DNA of 64,000 nucleotides from Caldicellulosiruptor morganii. Its GTDB lineage: Bacteria > Bacillota > Thermoanaerobacteria > Caldicellulosiruptorales > Caldicellulosiruptoraceae. Positions within the stretch are counted from its first letter, which is position 1. Every line of letters starts with the position of its first letter. Where the stretch lies: assembly GCF_026810225.1 (NCBI RefSeq), contig NZ_CP113865.1:349001-413000 (forward strand), in the 5' to 3' direction. Below, piece after piece: positions 18,101 through 25,390 of the stretch. A model generated the notes under the pieces. That model ran no database searches and was not told where the DNA came from. It saw nothing but the letters and a program-made list of their open reading frames with translations. Made by a program: the position numbers and the translations under genes.

Positions 18101-18158
18101 CGATTTTGATTTGAACAAGGCTACTTTAAAACCCTCGGTTGTGATTGTGAACTATTAA
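15153..18158 (+). CDS. Secreted SLH-like surface protein with repeated beta domains
   Basis: About 1001 residues. The N-terminus LKKVKIAFLIALVCILNILT followed by PAKVKAYA is a Sec signal peptide. Residues about 60-110 and 205-265 resemble S-layer-homology repeats (for example LLKNGAIVGRSDGYLHPDDY with YITYEEIGFILYNL). From about residue 340 onward the protein consists of repeated 70-90-residue beta modules of the form 'GxVxxIxx..ixLx.dGk.y.L..d..v..dgr...l.dLs.Gd.V', recurring at least five times. I do not recognise a named family for the repeat region. An in-frame GTG at 15144 abuts the ribosome site, so TTG 15153 with AGAGGGTGG upstream is the better start. The next gene also carries SLH domains, so the pair is probably envelope-attached. 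Confidence 0.72.
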   Translation: MKKVKIAFLIALVCILNILTPAKVKAYAEYTANSDYNRMLKNTACVELPQNPVSKKSLLFLSALGFFSSTNKAVIKPSDILTKEEALSIILNSAGRQQDAFVRAEKLEQKRPSGSKLVKPYNYLYLGYIQLAYDLKIISKKEYQDAMAQVQPGFKEHQKMTEDLIKKNNEIVSKAVYEGRPYSYDDLVFVRSAPATRQEVCRWVVLTFRIPQSYENLARLYPDYDKIDSKFLSSINTLLKNGAIVGRSDGYLHPDDYITYEEIGFILYNLKDYILKANGLKKEAAEINGIQRYPDKMVITCENDSGDDISILLFPPKQDFVVITDQKAALASLLQQGDYVELYVNNKNQVVLAEVLSKAGTVSAKGVITKIDSKKNTIQIKLSDGKIYNLQVSPKATIYDTRLQKMVKLSDLSAGNMVEATFKKERLDSLIILSYQDQDINRVQGTISLISNDRIILNTNGKPVSFLLSPDTVYIDRGDFTRVLSRNDFYQGMKVLVGQYCGYAQYISTTFDERAEDVAYGILYEIDANLSYVEIYNQDGVKKSYRFSKKLGLKVIKDGRAASLNDLSQGDIVYLYFNGDFIRSITARTNSQTKIAKIENLKKDPLTGVPQKIYLNIDGRVYGPYDLGDDVEVVKDGRKAGLKDLSPGQFVKVTGSFFGMSANIKKIEISTNEYVKNIYLAKVSIIGGDLYLSDVSILRNNKFEKLYDYRRFKIPSDAVFVVDGKRQSGNFSLQNFSAVVITKDRFSQEVPGMIFALSKGAYSAVYGEITGKSADAVFLQGEWYNLNQNSCIVSNGLLSNASLKSGDEIIAVTDGKNLIVAKYREAVSKPIIVRGEVLEISDLEYIKLKNYVYLDKQNGWQFVSTPVVFSYDTQTVFCDVYGLNSPKDIPGLLNKSVYIVHDGKYAKTIIDASFGGYIVVGTVGKNGQLVNPQYHDMITKTWNKITTNPVLDLSGAVLIDASGEIAQVLPQYGDEVILLVSQSDFDLNKATLKPSVVIVNY

Positions 18159-18200
18159 AGTAGATTCTTCAAAAGTGCTTTTTTGAAGGGGGCATAGCGT

Positions 18201-19643
18201 TTGATTAAAAAGTGTTCGGGTTTGATGGCTTTATTTTTGCTTTTTCTAATTTTTCAAGTCACATACGCCGAAGAGGGGTACCTGGGGTACGAAGGCGGAA
18301 TATCTTCATATAAAGAGGCTGACCCGAAAAAGACAAAGATAGATTATTATGAGTACTCGTTTATAACAGGTCAGCCGGTTTTGCTTTCGGGTACACTTGA
18401 TGCAAAGATTAAAACTGCTGCCAATGCAGAGACAATCTCATATACATATGATTTAAAAGACTCAAGCGGCAGGATTGTGGTAAAAAGAACTGTCAGTATC
18501 AAAGGGAGCTTGACAAAACTTCCAAATGGTAGTATAACAAAGGAGTATACTTTGAGTGGCTACAAAGAGACACTGACAGTCAACGGCACAGTATACAACC
18601 TTCAGAATTACTCATTTTCAAAAGCAACAGCGGTGGACACCAACCCTGCTGTTAATTTTTATCAGGGCGAATGGAATCTTGTAAAGGTTTATGATGGTGG
18701 CTTAAAGGTTACAATTGAAGGCGAGAACTATGGCTATGATGGCTTCTGGGGAAGCGGGGAGTTTCAAAAAGTTAAACAGACGGTTGAAACACCTTCGTGG
18801 TTCGGGGTGGTAAATCAAAATATTGCGCTTGTGCAGAAAACTCTTGTTGAGTTTAAAGAAAATACCACGCCTTCAAGCATAACCGGAGCGTATGTTTTAA
18901 AATCAAAGGTTGAGGGCAATCTTGATATAACCTATGACATGCCTCTATTTACCAGAAACGGTGAAGTGCTGACCAGAAGAAATAATGGCAGGGTTCAAAA
19001 GAATGTGGAAAAGTCACCAATTATCAAGATGGCTGTTATTCCAAGTCTTCCCAGGATTAAAGGGTATGAATATGAAGAGGCGATAAATACATGCTTTGCT
19101 TTCAATGGGTTTGACAGCAAAGATGACTTTGTTCCAACCGAATATATAACAAGGGCGCAGTTTTCAAAGCTTTTGCTTGATACTTTGAACATCTACAGCA
19201 ATTATTACAACCCGCGAAGTGTGCAGAAAAAGTCAATCTACAAAGATGTTCCTCTGAACCACAGGTATTATGGCTACATATACGCAGCCACAAAAACAGG
19301 GCTTATGAGAGGAAAGTCAGCAGACTATTTCAAACCGGAGGATTATATTACTCGTGCTGAGGCGGCAGTTATAATTGCCAAAGCTTTGGGGTTTGACAAG
19401 AAGATAACCTCACCGATTACCCAGACAGATTATCTGGACGATAGCAGCATTCCCATATGGGCAAAGGATGCGGTCCAGATTCTCAAAGATACCAGAATCA
19501 TGGTGGGGAGTAGCGAGAACAATTTTATGCCAGGTCAGAAGCTTACAAAAGGCACTGCTGCCAATATAGTTTTCAATCTTATAAACTATTTGAGAGATGG
19601 TCTTGCCCAGCAGTATCTTAATATGAGTGGTTTTCATGAGTAA
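18201..19643 (+). CDS. S-layer-homology domain protein
   Basis: 480 residues: signal peptide (IKKCSGLMALFLLFLIFQVT then YAEE), a unique region of about 270 residues without recognised family, then three C-terminal SLH repeats (about 300-345, 355-405, 420-470) with typical elements ITRAQFSKLLLDTL, YYGYIYAATKTGLMRG and YITRAEAAVIIAKALGF. SLH domains bind pyruvylated secondary cell-wall polymer, so the protein is displayed on the cell surface. TTG 18201 is used, preceded by AAGGGGGC. It lies 42 bases after the preceding surface protein and 44 before a secreted protease, consistent with one envelope operon. Confidence 0.82.
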   Translation: MIKKCSGLMALFLLFLIFQVTYAEEGYLGYEGGISSYKEADPKKTKIDYYEYSFITGQPVLLSGTLDAKIKTAANAETISYTYDLKDSSGRIVVKRTVSIKGSLTKLPNGSITKEYTLSGYKETLTVNGTVYNLQNYSFSKATAVDTNPAVNFYQGEWNLVKVYDGGLKVTIEGENYGYDGFWGSGEFQKVKQTVETPSWFGVVNQNIALVQKTLVEFKENTTPSSITGAYVLKSKVEGNLDITYDMPLFTRNGEVLTRRNNGRVQKNVEKSPIIKMAVIPSLPRIKGYEYEEAINTCFAFNGFDSKDDFVPTEYITRAQFSKLLLDTLNIYSNYYNPRSVQKKSIYKDVPLNHRYYGYIYAATKTGLMRGKSADYFKPEDYITRAEAAVIIAKALGFDKKITSPITQTDYLDDSSIPIWAKDAVQILKDTRIMVGSSENNFMPGQKLTKGTAANIVFNLINYLRDGLAQQYLNMSGFHE

Positions 19644-19687
19644 AATCTATTAAAATAACAGAGAATCGGTAGTGGAGGTAGAAAATT

Positions 19688-21100
19688 ATGAATAGAAACA
19701 AAAAGTTCAAAGTTATTGCCATTGTGATTGTTCTTTCTCTGTTGATTTCGGTGCCTGTTTATTCCCAGTTTTTTATAATCTCAAATGACTATCCAACAGA
19801 CCAGCAGATGGAATATATCAAAAAGGTTCTGCAGGTTGCAAAAGATTACCACATTGGTAAATACAGCTATGATGACCTGATAGACATGATGTTTGCGGGG
19901 CTTTTCAAAAGCCTTGACAAGTACTCTGAGTACATGAAACCTCAGCAGGCAAAAGATTTTACTGAGAGTGTCAATGGTGAGTTTTCGGGGATAGGTGTTC
20001 AGATAGAAAAGCAGGATGACTATATCGTAATAACCGGTGTGTTTGACGGCACGCCTGCGAAAGAGGCAGGACTTAAAGTGGGTGATAAAATTATTGCAGC
20101 AGATGGCAAAAGCCTTGTTGGTAAGACAACAGACGATGCTGTAAAACTTATAAGAGGTCAGGAAGGCACAACTGTTGTTATAGACATTTTAAGAGATGGC
20201 AAAACTTACAGATTTTCTATTGTTCGTCGAAAAATCAAAATTCCTGTTGTTGAATACAAGGTGTTAGAGAACAACATAGGTTATATTAAGCTTACGCAGT
20301 TTACACAGGGTTGCTCCGATGAGGTCAAAAAAGTGCTTAGCGAGTTTGACAAAAAAGGAATAAAGAATATTATATTTGACATTCGTAACAATCGGGGTGG
20401 ACTTTTGGATGAAGTTGTCAAGATGTGCAAGTTCTTTGTACCGGAAGGACCAATTGTTACTATTGAATACAATACATTCAAAGATGAATATAAATCTGAT
20501 AATAAAAATCCAAAGTACAGGCTTGCGGTGCTCACAAATGAATCAAGTGCCTCTGCATCAGAGATATTTGCACAGGCTATTAAAGACACCAAAGTGGGAG
20601 TTGTAATTGGCACAAAGACATATGGAAAAGGAACTGTACAGACAATGATTTATCTTCCCGAGACAGACACCAAAAAAGGATATATGGCAAAGGTGACTGT
20701 TGCTAAATACAAATCGCCATCTGGCTACTATGTAGATGGCAAAGGTGTTATACCCGATATTGAGGTGCAGGATGACTCGCTTGCGCAGTTTGGACCTGAC
20801 AAAATTTTGAGCCTGAGTGCGACGAAAAAATTCAAAAAAGGCGATATGGATTTGGAGGTGCTTGCTGCTCAGCAAAGGCTTTACTACCTTGGATATTTGA
20901 AAAACTGGACGGGTAGAATGGATGATGAAACGGTAAATGCTGTAAAGAAATTTCAGAAAGACAATAAGCTCTACCCATACGGTGTTCTTGATATAACCAC
21001 ACAGAAAAAGATCAATGAAAGGTTTGCAGAATTTTTGAAATCAAAATATGTAGACAAGCAGCTTCAAAGGGCTGTTAGGTATTTTAAAGAAGGAAGATAG
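19688..21100 (+). CDS. C-terminal processing peptidase, S41 family (CtpA-like)
   Basis: 470 residues. N-terminal membrane anchor or signal (FKVIAIVIVLSLLISVPVYS), PDZ domain (about 85-185: GEFSGIGVQIEK, GTPAKEAGLKVGDKI), S41 core with catalytic Ser in NESSASASEIFAQAI and Lys in GTKTYGKGTVQ, and a C-terminal peptidoglycan-binding helical domain (AQQRLYYLGYL, VKKFQKDN). Such proteases trim or degrade extracytoplasmic proteins next to the wall. ATG 19688 is preceded by GGAGG. It probably belongs with the two upstream surface proteins; a strong terminator follows. Confidence 0.92.
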   Translation: MNRNKKFKVIAIVIVLSLLISVPVYSQFFIISNDYPTDQQMEYIKKVLQVAKDYHIGKYSYDDLIDMMFAGLFKSLDKYSEYMKPQQAKDFTESVNGEFSGIGVQIEKQDDYIVITGVFDGTPAKEAGLKVGDKIIAADGKSLVGKTTDDAVKLIRGQEGTTVVIDILRDGKTYRFSIVRRKIKIPVVEYKVLENNIGYIKLTQFTQGCSDEVKKVLSEFDKKGIKNIIFDIRNNRGGLLDEVVKMCKFFVPEGPIVTIEYNTFKDEYKSDNKNPKYRLAVLTNESSASASEIFAQAIKDTKVGVVIGTKTYGKGTVQTMIYLPETDTKKGYMAKVTVAKYKSPSGYYVDGKGVIPDIEVQDDSLAQFGPDKILSLSATKKFKKGDMDLEVLAAQQRLYYLGYLKNWTGRMDDETVNAVKKFQKDNKLYPYGVLDITTQKKINERFAEFLKSKYVDKQLQRAVRYFKEGR

Positions 21101-21126
21101 TTCCAGAGAGAATTTTAAAATAATAC

Positions 21127-21176
21127 AAAAAAGGACTTTTCTGTATAGTATTTATATGGAAAGGTCCTTTTTTTTT
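21127..21176 (+). terminator. Intrinsic terminator after the S41 protease
   Basis: AAAAGGAC...GTCCTTTT with a long AT-rich loop, then eight or more T residues. Confidence 0.88.
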
Positions 21177-21267
21177 GTTTAAATAAATGTTACACCTGCG
21201 GGGGCAAGTGGTAAGTATGATGTATAAGGAGGTTTTTTGTAAAAACGATAAAGGAGAAGAGAGTTTG

Positions 21268-22026
21268 ATGATTGTAAAAAAGATTCTTGTTGCCTCAGAA
21301 AATGAGTATATCAGAAAAGTGATTATAAATCAGTTTGAAAACTCTTTGAATATGACATATAAATACATATTTTATCAGGCACAGGATGGGCAAGAAGCAC
21401 TAGATATTATTGGAACAAACGAGGTTCACCTGGTCATCATGGATGTTGATTTACCAAAAATCAATGGTTTTGAAGTTTTGCGCACTGTAAAGCAGAGTTC
21501 TTTGAAAGCATTTATACCGTTTATTATTCTGACAGACAATACTCACAGAACCACAAGGCAAAAGGCTTATGAACTTGGAGCTGTTGGTATTATTCAAAAA
21601 CCTTTTGCAGCAAAAGAGGTTTACCTACTTACAAACTCTCTTTTAAAAACGCAGGATGAATATCTGCATATAAATGAAGTGTTGAATCTTTTGGAATTTT
21701 TGAAGAATATTATAACTTATAAAAATTATGAGATTGTTCCCGAACTGCTTGATAAGTTTTTGAGTGGCTATTTTGTCTCGTATCAGTTTTGCGCACTGAA
21801 GTTAAAAAGTGAACCCGAGGTATTTTATAACAATGGATTTGACAGGTCAGAAATTGCAGAGATTTTGAACAGGCTCAATGATATTGGCTATCTAAAAAAA
21901 CAGTATACTGTCATTGAAATTCCTGAAAATGGCACATTAAATCTTTTGATTTTCAAGGTGATTAGCAATGACAAAAGATTTGTTATTTTAAAGGAGTTAT
22001 TAAATATCTGGAGTGATATAAATTGA
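21268..22026 (+). CDS. Response-regulator-like protein with unknown C-terminal domain
   Basis: 252 residues. Residues 1 to about 125 form a receiver domain: phospho-acceptor in LVIMDVDLPKINGFEVL, T in IILTDN and K in GIIQKPF. The C-terminal 120 residues are not a common output domain; a stretch around FDRSEIAEILNRLNDIGYLK looks like a winged-helix or PatA-type helical region. No kinase is adjacent. ATG 21268 follows AAGGAGA at 21250-21256 and is preferred to the upstream frame start at 21187. It overlaps the next gene by 4 bases (TTGA), so these formed one operon before the insertion of element B. Confidence 0.7.
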   Translation: MIVKKILVASENEYIRKVIINQFENSLNMTYKYIFYQAQDGQEALDIIGTNEVHLVIMDVDLPKINGFEVLRTVKQSSLKAFIPFIILTDNTHRTTRQKAYELGAVGIIQKPFAAKEVYLLTNSLLKTQDEYLHINEVLNLLEFLKNIITYKNYEIVPELLDKFLSGYFVSYQFCALKLKSEPEVFYNNGFDRSEIAEILNRLNDIGYLKKQYTVIEIPENGTLNLLIFKVISNDKRFVILKELLNIWSDIN

Positions 22027-22376
22027 TAGGAGAGATTAGTTTTGTAATTCTGACGGTTGCAGTACTGGTTGTGATATTACTTTTACTTTCTGCAGGATTG
22101 ATTTTGTACAAATTTTTTAACAATTTAAAAGAAAAAAAAGAAGCATTGCTTGTGGATAGGTACAAAAATGAAATCCTGAGTATACTTGTCGGTAAATCAG
22201 CTGAACCTAAAATTTTTCAGAACTTTGATATTTTAACAGATGTTATATACCAGTATTTTGGGTGGATAGCCGGTGAAGAAAAAGAGAAACTGCACAGAGA
22301 ATTAGAAAAGATTGGCTATACTGAGGCACTGATAGATGCCGTAAAAATGACAGGCGAAGGCAGCTTAAAAGCTTGA
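22023..22376 (+). pseudogene. Membrane-anchored protein, 3'-truncated by element B
   Basis: 117 codons starting at TTG 22023 coupled to the upstream stop. One N-terminal transmembrane helix (VILTVAVLVVILLLLSAGLI) then a charged helical region (LVDRYKNEILSIL...). The frame closes at TGA 22374-22376, exactly where the left end of element B begins (about 22378), and the last residues look like the middle of a helical repeat. With a glycosyltransferase remnant on the other side of the element, I infer the N-terminus of a larger, possibly HEAT-repeat, protein whose 3' part was lost. Confidence 0.6.
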
Positions 22377-22429
22377 ACATACATTTTGCAAGAAGTCTCC
22401 ATCTTCTGTAAGATGGAGATAAATTGCGA

Positions 22430-22458
22430 TTGATAAATAATTAGTTTCGGTATATAAT
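22430..22458 (+). promoter_or_regulatory. Promoter of tnpA, element B
   Basis: TTGATA (22430-22435), 17-base spacer, TATAAT (22453-22458). The predicted start is only about 10 bases before the tnpA ATG, so the message would be nearly leaderless. Element C has the same promoter. Confidence 0.6.
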
Positions 22459-22474
22459 ATAACTGGTGATAACA

Positions 22475-22882
22475 ATGAAGTTTGATACTAATAAGCATTC
22501 AGTGTTTCTATTATACTATCATTTGGTTTTGGTAACAAAATATAGAAGAGATGTAATAGATGATAGAATTTCAAACAGATTGAAAGAAATTTTTGAGTAT
22601 ATTCAACCAAATTACAACATAACCCTGATTGAGTGGAATCATGATAAAGACCACATTAATGTTTTATTCAAGGCAACTCCTACAACACCGCTTTCTAAGT
22701 TCATAAATGCTTATAAAAGTTCCTCATCAAGGCTTATAAAAAAAGAATTTCCTGAAATTAAACAAAAACTCTGGAAGGAGTATTTTTGGTCAAGAAGTTA
22801 TTGCCTTATTACAAGTGGTGGTGCTCCAGTTGAAGTAGTAAAAAAGTATATCGAAAGCCAGGGTGAAAAAAGAAAATGCTGA
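22475..22882 (+). CDS. tnpA: IS200-type Y1 transposase TnpA with mutated HUH motif
   Basis: 135 residues, normal length for the Y1 transposases that cut and join single-stranded element ends. The HUH metal site should read DHIHVLF; this copy reads DHINVLF (His60, Asn62), from codon AAT at 22658-22660 where element C has CAT. The nucleophilic tyrosine (KKYIESQ, Tyr125) is kept. Loss of the second HUH histidine probably abolishes catalysis. ATG 22475 with GGTGAT just before is used; GTG 22466 is an in-frame alternative. It overlaps tnpB by 7 bases. Confidence 0.88.
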   Translation: MKFDTNKHSVFLLYYHLVLVTKYRRDVIDDRISNRLKEIFEYIQPNYNITLIEWNHDKDHINVLFKATPTTPLSKFINAYKSSSSRLIKKEFPEIKQKLWKEYFWSRSYCLITSGGAPVEVVKKYIESQGEKRKC

Positions 22883-24000
22883 AAGCATACAAGTATCGTA
22901 TATATCCGAACAAAGACCAAAAAGAATTTTTTGAAAAGACCTTTGGCTGTTGCAGATTTGTATGGAACAGGATGCTGGAAGAAAAGCTTGAAGCATTAAG
23001 ACATGGCAAAAAGATTCCAAGGATAACTCCAGCAAAGTACAAAAAGCAGCATCCTTTTCTAAAAGAAGTTGATAGTCTTGCTCTTGCAAATGTTCAGCTT
23101 CAGCAAGAAAAAGCATTTAAGAATCATTTCAAAAATCCCAAACATTTTAAACTTCCGAAGTTCAAGAGGAAGAAAGACAAACAGTCGTACACCACAAATA
23201 ATCAGAAACCTAAAAATGGAAGAGAGACAATCAGGGTGGATTTTGAAAAAGGGCTTTTGCACCTGCCGAAGATAAAAAGTGGAATAAAAGCGGAATTTCA
23301 CAGAAGATTTGAGGGGAGGATAAAATTAGCAACAGTTGTTAAAACCAAAGCAGGCAGGTATTATGTGAGCATACTTGTAGATGTGGATGACCCGAGGAAT
23401 AAAGTTAAAGAGCCACAGAATTTTGTTTGTGGAATAGATTTGGGTTTGAAGAGTTTTGCAACAGTTGTAAATGATAAGAAATGTTTGAAGATAGAATATC
23501 CGAGGTATCTAATCAAAGCTGAAAAGAAGCTTAAAAGGTTACAGAGGCAGCTTGCGAGAAAGGAAAGAGGTTCTAAAAATTGGGAGAAAGCAAGAGGAAA
23601 GCTTGCAAAAGAGCATGAGTATGTAAAAAATGCAAGAGAAGATTTTTTGCACAAGTTATCGAAAGCCATCATAGACGAGAGCCAAGTCGTGGTGGTTGAA
23701 AGTTTGAATGTAAATGGGTTGTCAAGGACAAAGCTTTCGAAGTATGTTCTGGACAGCAGCTTTGCAAAGTTTATAGATTTTCTGAAGTACAAGGCAGAGT
23801 GGTATGGAAGGGAAATAATAGAAGCAGATATGACATTTCCATCGTCAAAAATGTGCAGCAAGTGTGGACATGTTTATAAAGAGTTGGAATTGAAAGATAG
23901 GGTATGGAGATGTCCTGAATGTGGAGAAGTTCATGACAGGGACGAGAACGCAGGAAAGAACTTGAGGGACTATGGATATAGACGTATAAGAGGTAAATAG
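22876..24000 (+). CDS. tnpB: TnpB RNA-guided nuclease (element B)
   Basis: 374 residues with all usual parts: N-terminal helix-turn-helix (MLKAYKYRIYPNKDQKEFFE), RuvC-I CGIDLGLKSFATV (Asp188), RuvC-II VVVVESLNVNGL (Glu275), zinc ribbon CSKCG...CPECG and RuvC-III HDRDENAGKNL (Asp356). All catalytic acids are present, so the nuclease may still be active although its TnpA partner is mutated. The start overlaps the tnpA stop (ATGCTGA region), giving coupled translation. Confidence 0.92.
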   Translation: MLKAYKYRIYPNKDQKEFFEKTFGCCRFVWNRMLEEKLEALRHGKKIPRITPAKYKKQHPFLKEVDSLALANVQLQQEKAFKNHFKNPKHFKLPKFKRKKDKQSYTTNNQKPKNGRETIRVDFEKGLLHLPKIKSGIKAEFHRRFEGRIKLATVVKTKAGRYYVSILVDVDDPRNKVKEPQNFVCGIDLGLKSFATVVNDKKCLKIEYPRYLIKAEKKLKRLQRQLARKERGSKNWEKARGKLAKEHEYVKNAREDFLHKLSKAIIDESQVVVVESLNVNGLSRTKLSKYVLDSSFAKFIDFLKYKAEWYGREIIEADMTFPSSKMCSKCGHVYKELELKDRVWRCPECGEVHDRDENAGKNLRDYGYRRIRGK

Positions 24001-24125
24001 GGTGGGGACCACCCGAATTTACGCCTGTGAAGACCTGGACCTCTACCATCATGGATAAGACAATGGTGGCAAGTCTGGTCGATGAAGCAGGAAGCCTCCA
24101 CCTCTTCAGGTGGATGGTAGTTCAC
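24001..24125 (+). ncRNA. Right end and probable omega/reRNA scaffold (element B)
   Basis: 125 bases after the tnpB stop, very similar to the same region of element C. It contains GGTGGGGACCACC and a CCATCATGG...CAATGG pairing before the terminal hairpin, consistent with a structured RNA. In known systems the guide is the next 15-20 flanking bases, here TAGCCTCGGGTGCTTTTGC. Inferred from family knowledge; transcription not shown. Confidence 0.55.
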
Positions 24126-24775
24126 TAGCCTCGGGTGCTTTTGCTGCTTTCAATAAAAATGAGGTTATAAGAGCAGGTGGCTTTTCTACAAAGACAGTGG
24201 GAGAAGATATGGAGATTGTTGTAAAATTGAGGAGAAATTCGTACAAAAATGGCACGCCAGGTGATGTTGAGTTTATCCCCGACCCTATAGTCTGGACTCA
24301 ATGTCCTGAAACTTTAAAGGATCTTTCAAAGCAGCGAAGAAGATGGCAGAGAGGACTTACACAGGTCATATTTACGCACAAATATCTTTTGTTCAATCCA
24401 AGATATGGCATATTAGGACTTTTTGCAATGCCTTACCAGTTTATATTTGAATTTCTGGGACCTTTTGTTGAGATGCTGGGATATATAATAGTGCCTGTTG
24501 CCTATATTTTTAAGTTAATCAATCTAAGAGCAGCTCTTTTTTTCCTCACAGTTGAAATCATCTATGGAATAGCAATCTCAATACTTTCGCTTTTGATAGG
24601 AGAGTTTTCAGAAAGAAAGTACAGAAATTGGAAAGACTTTGGCATTCTGATGCTGATAGCAATTCTTGAAAACTTTGGATACAGACAGCTAACAGTGATC
24701 TACAGGATTTTGGGAACATTTGATGCTTTATTTAATAAGAAAGGCTGGGCAAAGCCGGCAAGGAAAAGGTTGTGA
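24126..24775 (+). pseudogene. Glycosyltransferase family 2, 5'-truncated remnant
   Basis: About 216 residues corresponding to the C-terminal part of a membrane GT2 (hyaluronan/cellulose-synthase-like): ASGAFAAFNKNEVIRAGGFS, the acid/base region TVGEDMEIVVKL, the product-binding motif QRRRWQRG (a QxxRW type), then four membrane helices. The N-terminal nucleotide-binding half and DxD motif are absent, replaced by element B. The frame is open across the element border, and GTG 24110 in the element could start translation, but the product could not be a full enzyme. Confidence 0.8.
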
Positions 24776-24869
24776 TAAACTGATGCATGGAATTTATTAT
24801 ATGTTAATTTTGTGAGACTTGTGGGTATAAATAAATTGAAAATTAATCAAAAAAGGGGGTTCAAAGAAC

Positions 24870-25280
24870 ATGCCACAGATAGAATGGCTTGACCAGTACT
24901 CGGTGGGAGTTGAGTCAATAGACAGCCAGCACAAAGAGCTATTTGAAAGAGTAAACAGGCTTCTTTCGGCATGTAGCCAGGGTGAAGGCAAGAAAGTGCT
25001 TCCTGAGGTTCTGGATTTTCTGGGTGACTATGTTGTTTTTCACTTTTCAACAGAAGAGAAGTACATGAAGGAGTATCTGTATCCTGATTATTTGGCACAC
25101 AAAAAAGAGCATGATAGCTTTGTTGAGACTTACAAAAAGTTTAGAGAAGAGATAGACAAAGAAGGGGCGGGGATTGCGGCTGTTGTAAAGACAAACAGGC
25201 TCGTTGTTGACTGGCTTAAAAATCATATACTCGGGACAGACAGAAAACTTGGAAACTTTCTGAAGGAAAAGATGAAATAG
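24870..25280 (+). CDS. Bacteriohemerythrin
   Basis: 136-residue four-helix bundle with the diiron ligand pattern: His in SIDSQHKELFERVN, HFSTEEKYM (His and Glu), HKKEHDSF (two His) and the C-terminal HILGTDRKLG (His and Asp). These proteins bind oxygen reversibly; in an anaerobe the likely role is oxygen sensing or scavenging. No fused signalling domain. ATG 24870 is preceded by AAAAAGGGGG. Stand-alone transcription unit closed by a terminator. Confidence 0.93.
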   Translation: MPQIEWLDQYSVGVESIDSQHKELFERVNRLLSACSQGEGKKVLPEVLDFLGDYVVFHFSTEEKYMKEYLYPDYLAHKKEHDSFVETYKKFREEIDKEGAGIAAVVKTNRLVVDWLKNHILGTDRKLGNFLKEKMK

Positions 25281-25304
25281 ATAAAAAGATTCAAATAGCA
25301 GAGG

Positions 25305-25336
25305 GCACCTTTTAAGAGGGTGCTTTTATTTTTTTA
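25305..25336 (+). terminator. Intrinsic terminator after bacteriohemerythrin
   Basis: GCACCTT (25305-25311), 5-base loop, AGGGTGC (25317-25323), then a T-rich run. Confidence 0.85.
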
Positions 25337-25390
25337 AAAATGATGTAGAATATAAACGTCAAAAAGTTCAGGGGAAAGGGGAAAATAGAT

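Larger units (their letters stand above)
22378..24125 (+). mobile_element. IS200/IS605-family element with tnpA and tnpB (element B)
   Basis: About 1748 bases. Left-end hairpin CTCCATCTT-ctgt-AAGATGGAG at 22397-22418; right-end hairpin CCACCT-cttc-AGGTGG followed by ATGGTAGTTCAC ending at 24125. There are no terminal inverted repeats or target duplication, as expected for Y1-transposase elements. It is a near copy of element C at 58.4 kb. The exact left border is uncertain: the base pattern just outside (TTGAA) differs from the TTTAT seen at elements A and C. The tnpA of this copy has a damaged active site. Confidence 0.85.

Noticed and set aside
23361-23861. 166-aa minus-strand frame, repeated at 59385-59885
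   Set aside because: Conserved only because it lies opposite the duplicated tnpB genes.
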